Source: JAGOUN01 sp040389005 (GTDB lineage: Bacteria; Pseudomonadota; Gammaproteobacteria; JAGOUN01). From it: a stretch of DNA of 64,000 nt. A program made the position numbers and the translations under genes. Positions 44,287-52,363 of the stretch are shown here, piece by piece. How positions within the stretch are numbered: the stretch's first letter is position 1; every line of letters starts with the position of its first letter. The notes below the pieces were generated by a model that had not been told where the DNA came from, searched no databases, and saw only the letters and a list, made by a program, of their open reading frames with translations. The stretch is taken from positions 1 through 64,000 of the forward strand of contig JAZKAS010000013.1 of NCBI GenBank assembly GCA_040389005.1, read 5' to 3'.

Positions 44287-44475
44287 ATGTCAGATGTTTT
44301 GAAGCGACCGAATACCGAGAATCATTATAAGATTACACGGCGTGATTTGCCGCTGTGTTGTCCAAGCGAGAAAATGCGCGTGTGGGATTCGCATCCTCGT
44401 GTGTTTTTGCCTATTGAAAAGACGGGTGAAGCGGATTGTCCATATTGTGGTGCTAAATATAGTTTAGTAGATTAG
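44287..44475 (+). CDS. Small CHCC zinc-finger protein
   Basis: This 62-residue protein carries the CHCC zinc-finger of the NDUFS6-like family: LPLCCPSEKMRVWDSHPRVF followed by ADCPYCGAKY. Similar small genes sit next to LPS-core genes in other gammaproteobacteria. AAGGAAAAAG lies before the ATG. It is 3 bp from waaF. Confidence 0.88.
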   Translation: MSDVLKRPNTENHYKITRRDLPLCCPSEKMRVWDSHPRVFLPIEKTGEADCPYCGAKYSLVD

Positions 44476-44478
44476 CTC

Positions 44479-45468
44479 ATGGTTAAGTATCTCATCGTAG
44501 GACCTTCTTGGATCGGCGATATGATTATGGCCAACGGTTTATTTCGCTTGCTTAAATTACAGCATCCAGATTGCGTGATTGATGTGTTGGCGCCGGCGTG
44601 GAGCCACCCCGTATTGGCGTGTATGCCAGAAGTGCGCCGTTCGATTATGATGCCAGTGAAGCATGGCGCATTTAATTTAATGATACGATATCAATTAGGA
44701 AAATCATTGCGTGATGAGCGTTATGATTATGCTGTTGTTTTGCCAAATTCATGGAAATCTGCCCTCATTCCTTTCTTTGCTCGCATTCCAAAGCGCATCG
44801 GTTGGCGAGGTGAATGGCGCTATGGAATATTAAATGATGTGCGCATTTTAAATAAGAAAAAATATCCCTTGATGATCCAACGTTATTTAGCTTTGGGAAA
44901 TTTAGATGCCAACGATCAAAAAATTTATCCGCATTTAAAAGTTGATTTTGCTGCACGAGAAATTGCTTCAAAAAAATATCAGATCAATCAAACACAGCGT
45001 TTATTAATATTATGTCCTGGCGCGCAATATGGTGCATCAAAACGTTGGCCAATCGAATACTTTGCAAAAGTGGCAGATTATTATTTGCATGAAAACTGGC
45101 AAGTTGCTGTTTTGGGTGGTAAAGATGAAAAATGCTTAGTCGATGCGATGAATGCGGCACTCTCAACGCCTGCGCTTGATTTGACTGCAGCCACACTTGC
45201 CGAAGCAATTGATTTAATGTCATTAGCAGACGCTGTGGTAAGTAATGATTCAGGCTTAATGCACGTGGCGTGTGCGCTTGACAGAAATGTTGTTGCCATT
45301 TATGGTTCCAGTTCTCCTGATTTTACCCCGCCTTTACATGAAAAAGCGGTGATCTTGTCTAAATCCCTTCCATGCAAGCCGTGTTTTAAACGAGAATGCC
45401 CTTTACGACATTTAAATTGTTTAAAAATGATTACACCGGAAGAAGTTATAAAAGCAATAGGCCAATGA
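44479..45468 (+). CDS. waaF: ADP-heptose:LPS heptosyltransferase II
   Basis: WaaF adds the second heptose to the LPS inner core. The 329-residue GT9 enzyme has LIVGPSWIGDMIMANGLFRL near the N-terminus, VVLPNSWKSALIPFFARIP, LCPGAQYGASKRWPIEYFA and VSNDSGLMHVACALDRNVVA. The stop is ATGA with the waaC start. Confidence 0.95.
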   Translation: MVKYLIVGPSWIGDMIMANGLFRLLKLQHPDCVIDVLAPAWSHPVLACMPEVRRSIMMPVKHGAFNLMIRYQLGKSLRDERYDYAVVLPNSWKSALIPFFARIPKRIGWRGEWRYGILNDVRILNKKKYPLMIQRYLALGNLDANDQKIYPHLKVDFAAREIASKKYQINQTQRLLILCPGAQYGASKRWPIEYFAKVADYYLHENWQVAVLGGKDEKCLVDAMNAALSTPALDLTAATLAEAIDLMSLADAVVSNDSGLMHVACALDRNVVAIYGSSSPDFTPPLHEKAVILSKSLPCKPCFKRECPLRHLNCLKMITPEEVIKAIGQ

Positions 45469-46541
45469 TTATGCGCGTTCTTATCATTAAAACATCGTCT
45501 ATGGGGGATGTTATTCACACGCTTCCAGCATTAACCGATGCTATGCGTGCTATTCCCGATATTAAATTTGATTGGGTTGTTGAGGAAAAATTCCAAGCAA
45601 TTCCCAAATGGCATCCGGCGGTCGATCGTGTCATTCCTATTCAGCTGCGGCAATGGAAAAAAAATAAAAACTATCGTTTAAAAAACATTTTTTATGCGCT
45701 CAAAAAATTTCACGCAACCTTGAATCAAACATCGTATGATTTAGTGCTTGATGCGCAAGGATTAATGAAATCTGCATTGATAACAAGTTTTGTTCGCGCA
45801 CCGAGCGCGGGGTATAATAAAAAGAGTATCCGTGAAAAATGGGCATCTATTTTTTATAAGAAAAAATATAATATTTCACGCAATCAACATGCTGTTGAGC
45901 GTATTCGACAATTATTCAGTGAGGCGTTATATTATCCGCGCCCCAAAACAATGGCAGATTATGGCATCAACAAAGCGATTTGGTTAGATAATACAGTAGA
46001 GCCGTATGTGTTATTTTTTCATGGAACAACGTGGATCAATAAACATTGGCCAGAAAATTATTGGAAAGTACTTATTGAATTGCTCAACAAGCAACAGTTA
46101 AAAATAAAACTTGCGTGGGGAACGCAAGAAGAATATGAGCGCAGTTTGCGTCTTTCACAGCACGTGAATGCAGAAGTGCTGCCTGATTTAAATATTGCAA
46201 CGCTTGTCCCTGTGATTGCAAATGCGAGTGCTGTTGTTGCGGTAGATACGGGGCTTTGTCATTTGGCTTCAGCGTTGAATATTCCAACAATTGCGCTATT
46301 TGGCCCGACAGATCCTGAAAAAACGGGATTAATGGGCGAGAAGCAAATTAATCTCACTGCTAATTTCCCTTGCGCACCTTGTTTGAAACGAGAATGCCAC
46401 TACAAGGGTGAAGAAATTAGTAATGCGCAAAAAATATCAAATAACTGCTTAAGCCCCTTGTCAGCATGGCCTGCATGTTTTACAACGCTGCCACCACAAT
46501 TAGTGATGGATAAACTTCTCACCATTTGGGGCAACAAATGA
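45465..46541 (+). CDS. waaC: LPS heptosyltransferase I
   Basis: WaaC adds the first heptose to Kdo. The 358-residue protein starts MIMRVLIIKTSSMGDVIHTL, with WVVEEKFQAIPKWHP, LFFHGTTWINKHWPENYW and VAVDTGLCHLASALNIPT typical of GT9. The start ATG overlaps the waaF stop by 4 bp; an alternative ATG at 45471 would omit two residues. A longer open frame from 45396 lies inside waaF. Confidence 0.94.
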   Translation: MIMRVLIIKTSSMGDVIHTLPALTDAMRAIPDIKFDWVVEEKFQAIPKWHPAVDRVIPIQLRQWKKNKNYRLKNIFYALKKFHATLNQTSYDLVLDAQGLMKSALITSFVRAPSAGYNKKSIREKWASIFYKKKYNISRNQHAVERIRQLFSEALYYPRPKTMADYGINKAIWLDNTVEPYVLFFHGTTWINKHWPENYWKVLIELLNKQQLKIKLAWGTQEEYERSLRLSQHVNAEVLPDLNIATLVPVIANASAVVAVDTGLCHLASALNIPTIALFGPTDPEKTGLMGEKQINLTANFPCAPCLKRECHYKGEEISNAQKISNNCLSPLSAWPACFTTLPPQLVMDKLLTIWGNK

Positions 46542-48457
46542 AACTAGCATTTTGTATTTTTAAATATTTTCCTTACGGTGGTTTGCAACGTGATATGTTT
46601 CGCGCAGTAGAAATTGCGATTGCGCGTGGGCATGAAGTTGATATTTATACGATGAGTTGGGAGGGCAATGTTCCCGAAGGTGCAGCGATTAAAATAATAT
46701 CAGCTCGTGGTTTTACCAATCATGGTCGCGCAGCATCGTTCGCTTCAACGTTGAAAAAAATATTTAATAATATAGCATATAATCGTGTCGTTGGATTCAA
46801 TAAAATTCCTGGGGTTGATATTTATTTCACGGGAGAAAATTGTTTCGCACAGCATCTGCAAAATAAATCTTTACCCATTATGCATTATTTTCCTCGTTAC
46901 CTTATTTTCTCTATGTTGGAGAAAAAAGTATTTGAAAGTAAGAGTGATACAAAAATATTATTAATTTCCCCGAGAGAACAAGAAATATATCAAAAATTTT
47001 ACCATACACAAAGCGACAAATTTCATTTGTTATTTCCAGGCATAGAAAAGCGCTCTTTTTCTAATGAAGAGGCATTAAATGTAAGAAGTAGAATGCGAGA
47101 TTTTTACAAGATTTCCGAAGAAAAAATTTGGTTATTGTTTGTTGCTTCTGATTACGCCCTTAAGGGACTAGGTCGAATACTTGAATCTTTTTGCGTGCTA
47201 GATAAAAAATACGCAGAAAAAATTGTTTTAACAGTCGTTGGACAAGATAAAAATGTTTCTTATCAAGAATTCTTAACTCAGCACAACATAAAAACACGAG
47301 TCGATTTCTTAGGGGCGTCAGATGCTGTTTATGAACTAATGAGTAGCGCAGATTTGCTAGTACATCCTGCTAAAGTAGAGTTGGCTGGGAAAGTATTATT
47401 AGAGGCCATTGTTAACGATTTGCCTGTTTTGACAACAGCGGTGTGTGGTTGCGCTTATTATGTTGAAGAAAGTTTTGGTGGACAAGTGTTGTCAGAACCT
47501 TTTTCTCAATCAGTGTTCACAAAAGTGTTAGAAGATATGTTGCAGCCTGACGTGTTGCGACAATATAAAAGAAATTTATTATCTTATCAGATTAATGAAG
47601 GTGTTTATCGATCACACCAGTATCTGGTTGATTGTATCGAAAATTTAAATTCGCATTGCATGCGTGATTTTTATAGTGATGAATTTTTAATTCAACATAT
47701 TCCTTCACGCAAGCAAGACTGTATAAATTATATTTTTTCTTTAGAAGGAAAAGTTTATCGGCAGGTAAAAAGTAGAAAGACTATTTCTACTACGATAGCA
47801 GGTAAAAATTATTTTATTAAAATGCATCGGGGAATTGGTTGGAGAGAGATATTAAAAAATATTCTTGCATTTAAGTCTGCAACGTTAGGTGCAAAACAAG
47901 AATACAAAGCAATTCGTGAAATGAAAAAAGCAGATATTTTAGTTCCTGAAGTGTGTGGCTATGCGACCGAAGGAATGAATCCCGCGAAAATAAATTCATT
48001 TATCGTCACAAAGCAAATAGATTATCAGTATGATTTAGAAAAATTCTGTCAGGATTGGATAGTTCGCCCACCTAATTTTTTGTTTAAACGACGGTTGGTT
48101 TGCCGTGTGGCGGAGATTGCCAGAAAGATGCATGCGGCTGGGATGAATCATCGTGATTTTTATCTGTGTCATTTGCTTTTAGATGCCCGCAGTGAAAGTG
48201 ACTTTGATCTTTATTTGATTGATTTGCATCGAGTGCAGGTTCGAAAAAAAGTGCCATTACGTTGGAAAATTAAAGATTTGTCCGGCTTATATTTCTCAGC
48301 AATGAATATAGGTTTGACTCGCCGAGATGAATATTATTTTCTTATGCATTATTACCAACTGCCTTTGAAATCGATTTTTAAAAAACATCGATTTCAATTA
48401 TTCTGGCTTTATTTACGCGCAAAAATGCTTTATCGCCGTCATTATAATAAGTTATGA
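46538..48457 (+). CDS. Fused WaaG-like glycosyltransferase and WaaP-like LPS heptose kinase
   Basis: Residues 1 to about 365 form a GT4 enzyme of the WaaG type: CIFKYFPYGGLQRDMFRAV at the N-terminus, DYALKGLGRILESF and LVHPAKVELAGKVLLEAIVN. From about residue 400 the chain is WaaP/RfaP-like: LEGKVYRQVKSRKT, IKMHRGIGWREILKNI, MNHRDFYLCHLLLD (His538-Arg539-Asp540 catalytic loop) and LIDLHRVQ (Asp562, metal site). E. coli has separate waaG and waaP genes; here one 639-residue protein would glucosylate the core and phosphorylate heptose I. The ATG overlaps the waaC stop as ATGA. Confidence 0.9.
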   Translation: MKLAFCIFKYFPYGGLQRDMFRAVEIAIARGHEVDIYTMSWEGNVPEGAAIKIISARGFTNHGRAASFASTLKKIFNNIAYNRVVGFNKIPGVDIYFTGENCFAQHLQNKSLPIMHYFPRYLIFSMLEKKVFESKSDTKILLISPREQEIYQKFYHTQSDKFHLLFPGIEKRSFSNEEALNVRSRMRDFYKISEEKIWLLFVASDYALKGLGRILESFCVLDKKYAEKIVLTVVGQDKNVSYQEFLTQHNIKTRVDFLGASDAVYELMSSADLLVHPAKVELAGKVLLEAIVNDLPVLTTAVCGCAYYVEESFGGQVLSEPFSQSVFTKVLEDMLQPDVLRQYKRNLLSYQINEGVYRSHQYLVDCIENLNSHCMRDFYSDEFLIQHIPSRKQDCINYIFSLEGKVYRQVKSRKTISTTIAGKNYFIKMHRGIGWREILKNILAFKSATLGAKQEYKAIREMKKADILVPEVCGYATEGMNPAKINSFIVTKQIDYQYDLEKFCQDWIVRPPNFLFKRRLVCRVAEIARKMHAAGMNHRDFYLCHLLLDARSESDFDLYLIDLHRVQVRKKVPLRWKIKDLSGLYFSAMNIGLTRRDEYYFLMHYYQLPLKSIFKKHRFQLFWLYLRAKMLYRRHYNKL

Positions 48458-49180
48458 CAAGCCACGAATGATATCGGCATTCGTGTTGCTAGCTGCTTGT
48501 CCCAGTGCGCTAAATTGTTCTGATAATGATGTTGAGCTATCAAATTCAACGGCTACAATGCGTGTTTGAAAACGTTCCCAGCGATAAGTGTTGCAGAGCA
48601 ATAGTAATTGAAGATCAGTTAGATTGGTCATGGAAGATCGTGGTTTTGCAAGTTGAGGGTCAATAGATTCTTTGCGATCAAAATACTGCAAATCAAGTAC
48701 TACAGCGATATTATTGGGCAGTGGCTTAGCTGAGGAATTGGGGGCGGATTCAAGTGTTAGCAATTCAGTGCTGTTGCCAAACTCAGAATCGAGCAATGCT
48801 TGAGCGGCATCTCCTCGTATTTTTCCAACGCGAAAGAGGTTTGCACGTAAAACAAGATTCGCTTCATCAAGATTTTTAACTACTTTGAAAGATTTTTCTT
48901 GTAAGCTTTGTGTTAACCAAGGTTGAATATCAAAAGCATCCGTTCCTGAGTCATTTTGAATTGAGATATACACGGTGCGTTCTTCTTTAGGAATCGGCGT
49001 GAGATAGATAAATGAACTTGCGCGTGTTTTTACTTTCAGCGGTTGAGCGTTAATGCTAATGTCAGATTCGTTGACTGTGGTCGGCGACGTGGGTTTAGAT
49101 TTAGGCGGTGTTTGGCATGCAACCAACAAGCCCGCGCAAAGTGAAAGACCCAATATTTGCAGAGAGTATTTTTTTAACAT
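48452..49180 (-). CDS. TraT-like outer-membrane lipoprotein
   Basis: Residues 1-22 are a lipoprotein signal (ILGLSLCAGLLVAC, lipobox Cys22). The mature part resembles TraT, the surface-exclusion/serum-resistance lipoprotein: ERTVYISIQNDSGTD, FKVVKNLDEANLVLRANLFR and YRWERFQTRIVAVEFDSSTSL against TraT's RTVFLQIKNTSDKD and KYQTRVVSNANKVNLKF. The Gly/Ala-rich hydrophobic middle of TraT is absent, replaced by an acidic/Ser-rich stretch. No conjugation genes are near. It overlaps the waaG-waaP fusion by 6 bp, convergently. Confidence 0.72.
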   Translation of the reverse strand: MLKKYSLQILGLSLCAGLLVACQTPPKSKPTSPTTVNESDISINAQPLKVKTRASSFIYLTPIPKEERTVYISIQNDSGTDAFDIQPWLTQSLQEKSFKVVKNLDEANLVLRANLFRVGKIRGDAAQALLDSEFGNSTELLTLESAPNSSAKPLPNNIAVVLDLQYFDRKESIDPQLAKPRSSMTNLTDLQLLLLCNTYRWERFQTRIVAVEFDSSTSLSEQFSALGQAASNTNADIIRGLS

Positions 49181-49248
49181 AACTTGTAATACTTATTCAA
49201 CCGTTGATGAAACGTAATTATATACTTCTCATGACAAGAGTAACAGTC

Positions 49249-49595
49249 ATGCCAATCACGATTCCTTGTCCAACATCCCCCATCGATGCAAAAATTAGCA
49301 TTCCTGGGTCAAAAAGTATCACTAATCGCGCCTTGTTGTTGGTGGCGCTTGTTGAGGGTGAATCTTTTTTGGAAAATGTGCTGTTTAGTGATGATACACT
49401 GAAGAAAGTGCTGCATTAACCGTTTATCCAGGAATGCCGGGTGCGGGTGTCGTAGAAACGTATTGTGATCATCGTATTGCAATAGCGTTTTCTTTGATTG
49501 AGTTAAAAATCCCTGGAATTGTTATTGACGATTCAGTGTGCGTCAATAAAACATTTCCAGGATTTTTTGAGGTTATGAAAATTTTTTTAAACTAA
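49249..49595 (+). pseudogene. aroA: aroA (EPSP synthase) remnant with a large internal deletion
   Basis: The first 57 codons encode the EPSP-synthase N-terminus (AKISIPGSKSITNRALLLVA, then DDTLKKVLH) and stop at 49417-49419. A second frame just downstream encodes the C-terminus: VETYCDHRIAIAFSLIELKI, then KTFPGFFEVMKIFLN with a stop at 49593-49595. About 300 central residues are missing (E. coli AroA is 427 aa) and the pieces are out of frame. Without another aroA the shikimate pathway could not be completed. Confidence 0.85.
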
Positions 49596-49598
49596 AGT

Positions 49599-50927
49599 TT
49601 AAAGCTTTTTCTTCGGTCGTTTTTTCGTTTTAGGCTTTTGATTTTTTTTTATCTCATCCGTTAACATCTGTGTTTGTGTAACAGGGTCAACTTCTTGTAA
49701 TCGTGTCCACCATGCTGCTTTTTCTTTGTATTCTGGATCAATTTCCGCACGCAATAATAAAAAATCATAAGCGGCTCTAAAGCGTGGGTGATCCAGTACT
49801 TCGAATGTTTTTTGCGTGACGGGGCATGTTAGGCGGAATTGTAAATGCCAAATATCACGGATCGCCATGACTAATATTTTAGGGATCGCAGTATTTTTTA
49901 TTTGCGTTGTAATCACTTGTGATGCGGCAATATTGTTGGCTTGTGCTCTTGGCATTTCTGCGCTTAATTCTAGGGCTCTTTTTTTGTAAGTATGCCACAA
50001 GAAAATAGCAAATAAGAAAGCCGGTGTTACTTTTTTATCTTGTTTGACGCGCGCATCGGTATTTCGGCAGGCATATTCAATTAATGTTTTTGCTTGAGGA
50101 TTTTGTTCGATTGTCGCCACGGTTTGTGGGAACAATCGATGAAAAAGATGTTGTTGATATAAGAGATGAAATGTTTTAAGTGCAGCGCCCGTATGAAATA
50201 ATTTATAGACTTCATCAAATAATCGCGCATGAGAAATATCGTCTAACATGGGCGCCATTTTTTTGATGGGCGCCAGAGATTGTTTTTCGATGGTGAAATT
50301 AAGTTTGGCTGCAAGTCGCACAACACGCAACATGCGCACAGGATCTTCGCGATAACGTAATTTGGGGTCGCCGATTACACGAATAATTTTATTGTTGATG
50401 TCATCCATGCCATTAACGGCATCAATAATAGAAAAACCATCAATATTATAATACAGTGCATTGATAGTAATATCTCGACGCCAAATATCTTCCTCTAATG
50501 TGCCGTACGTGTTATCACGTTTGATTATACCGCTGTCATGATGTTCTTGCGTACCATCGTCACTATCCGTGCCACGAAAGGTGGCGACTTCAATAATTTC
50601 ACGACCAAAATGCACATGTGCTAAACGAAAGCGCCTGCCAATTAATCGGCAGTTGGTGAATAAATCCTTAACTTGATGGGGGTGGGCATCCGTCACAATA
50701 TCAAAATCTTTTGGTCTGAGGTTCAATAACAAATCGCGAACACCGCCGCCGACAATGTAAGCTTGGTATCCCGCTGACTTTAAACGATACAATACTTTCA
50801 GGGCATTGGGGCTAATATTCGCTCTGGAAATGGTGTGTTGTGAACGTGGAATAATACAGCGTGCATCAATTTTTTGTGCAGCGACTTTTTTTCTCTTGAA
50901 GAGAAGTTTCGCGAAAAATGCTTTAAT
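49599..50927 (-). CDS. pcnB: Poly(A) polymerase I, apparently initiated at AUU
   Basis: PcnB adds poly(A) tails to RNA and promotes decay. The 442-residue protein has the nucleotidyltransferase motifs GGGVRDLLL and KDFDIVTDA (catalytic Asp pair), RRDITINALYYNIDGF, RYREDPVRMLRVVRLAAKL and a very basic C-terminus (KPKTKKRPKKKL). The conserved N-terminal ISRANISPNALKVLYRL lies upstream of the first ATG/GTG/TTG-type start, a TTG at 50792. The frame runs up to an ATT at 50925-50927, 7 nt after a clean AGGAG (50935-50939). E. coli pcnB is known to use AUU. Convergent with the aroA remnant, 4 bp apart. Confidence 0.9.
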   Translation of the reverse strand: MKAFFAKLLFKRKKVAAQKIDARCIIPRSQHTISRANISPNALKVLYRLKSAGYQAYIVGGGVRDLLLNLRPKDFDIVTDAHPHQVKDLFTNCRLIGRRFRLAHVHFGREIIEVATFRGTDSDDGTQEHHDSGIIKRDNTYGTLEEDIWRRDITINALYYNIDGFSIIDAVNGMDDINNKIIRVIGDPKLRYREDPVRMLRVVRLAAKLNFTIEKQSLAPIKKMAPMLDDISHARLFDEVYKLFHTGAALKTFHLLYQQHLFHRLFPQTVATIEQNPQAKTLIEYACRNTDARVKQDKKVTPAFLFAIFLWHTYKKRALELSAEMPRAQANNIAASQVITTQIKNTAIPKILVMAIRDIWHLQFRLTCPVTQKTFEVLDHPRFRAAYDFLLLRAEIDPEYKEKAAWWTRLQEVDPVTQTQMLTDEIKKNQKPKTKKRPKKKL

Positions 50928-51037
50928 GGTTGAGCTCCTAAAAATCTGTTGATTGGTTCGTCAATACCTTTTAAATGGATTATACGCGAAAAATTATGCT
51001 ACGCTAGCACACTCTGTTGTAATCCAAGAAATGCCGC

Positions 51038-52201
51038 ATGATTTCCTTGCCCCCGCCTTCTAGTGAAGCTCAGGCTCATAGCGAGCGCTTAACCGAGGTC
51101 TTGAAACAAGTCATCCAACAACACGGCTGGATTAGTTTCGCCGAATTTATGCATCGAGCGTTGTATGAACCTGGATTAGGGTATTATGTCTCAGGTAGTC
51201 GAAAACTCGGCGCAGAAGGGGATTTTATCACCGCACCGGAGATATCGTCGGCGTTTAGCGAGTGTTTGGCGTTACAATGTCAGCAGGTTTTTGATGCATT
51301 AGACACGAGATTGATTCTGGAGTTTGGCGCGGGTTCAGGCGCGATGGCGGCGGATATTTTATTAACACTCGAAAAAAATCAGCAACTTCCCCAGTCTTAT
51401 TACATTTTAGAAGTAAGCCCCGATTTTCAAGAGCGACAACGCCAAACCCTTCAAGAAAAATGCGTACATTTGTTGCCCTTAGTTTCATGGTTAAGTGAAT
51501 TGCCAAAAGCGTTTGAAGGGGTTGTATTAGCAAATGAAGTGTTAGACGCGATGCCGGTGCATTGTTTTGAGGTTCAAAATGGAAAAAAATTTGAACGAGG
51601 AGTTGTTTCTTGTGGTGAGAATTTTATGTGGAAGACAAGACTGGATCCCAGCCTTTGCTGGGATGACAGTAGCAAGGGCAACGACAGTCTTTTGTTGATG
51701 GATGATGGGTATGTTTCAGAAGTTTGTTTTGCCATAAAACATTGGTTAAAAGCTTTATACGCCTCAATGAAACGCGGCGTTGTTTTATTGATTGATTATG
51801 GCTTTCCCGAGCACGAATATTATCACCCTGATCGTTATCAAGGCACATTAATGTGCCATTATCGACATCATGCTCACGCTGATCCGTTTATTTATTTAGG
51901 CTTACAAGATATAACAGCGCATGTTGATTTCAGCGCCGTTGCACGTGCTGCCGATCGCTGTGGATTTGAGGTTGCAGGGTATACGAATCAAGCAAATTTT
52001 TTAATGGCGCTGGGAATCCTTTCTAATACGCATCATGATTTATTGAATACACGACAACAATACACGCATGCCCAAGCCATAAAAAAGTTATTACTGCCTT
52101 CAGAAATGGGCGAATTATTTAAAGTGATTGCGTTGGCTAAAAAAATTAAAACTCCATTACTGGGGTTTCAATTAAGAAACGAGATAGGTCGTTTGTACTA
52201 A
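51038..52201 (+). CDS. SAM-dependent methyltransferase of the MidA/NDUFAF7 family
   Basis: This 387-residue protein matches COG1565/DUF185 (MidA, NDUFAF7). Motifs: EFMHRALYEPGLGYYVSGS near the N-terminus, SAM-binding EFGAGSGAMAADILLTL, VVLANEVLDAMPVHCF, and RQQYTHAQAIKKLLLPSEMG at the end. NDUFAF7 methylates an arginine in complex I in mitochondria; the bacterial target is unknown. Residues about 200-218 (TRLDPSLCWDDSSKGNDS) are encoded by a palindrome not belonging to the family. Confidence 0.88.
   Translation: MISLPPPSSEAQAHSERLTEVLKQVIQQHGWISFAEFMHRALYEPGLGYYVSGSRKLGAEGDFITAPEISSAFSECLALQCQQVFDALDTRLILEFGAGSGAMAADILLTLEKNQQLPQSYYILEVSPDFQERQRQTLQEKCVHLLPLVSWLSELPKAFEGVVLANEVLDAMPVHCFEVQNGKKFERGVVSCGENFMWKTRLDPSLCWDDSSKGNDSLLLMDDGYVSEVCFAIKHWLKALYASMKRGVVLLIDYGFPEHEYYHPDRYQGTLMCHYRHHAHADPFIYLGLQDITAHVDFSAVARAADRCGFEVAGYTNQANFLMALGILSNTHHDLLNTRQQYTHAQAIKKLLLPSEMGELFKVIALAKKIKTPLLGFQLRNEIGRLY
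51637..51691. repeat. Nested palindrome inside the MidA-family gene
   Basis: An inner 8-bp stem, ATCCCAGC (51645-51652) with GCTGGGAT (51657-51664), lies inside an outer 7-bp pair AAGACTG (51637-51643) and CAGTCTT (51685-51691). The core CTGGATCCCAGC...GCTGGGATGACAG is of the type dispersed in several intracellular bacteria. It adds codons without breaking the frame. Confidence 0.65.
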
Positions 52202-52363
52202 AAATGCCATTTTCTGGTCAAATTCAATTCAATTTAAGGCTTATTTGCCAAACAAATGCTTTTTTTTACAAGTGTTGTGCGTAAAATTTACAATCCTTCA
52301 TGTCCTCTTAAGAATTGAGACCTATTATGAGAACCTAACAATAACCATAAAAAGGTAAGAATT

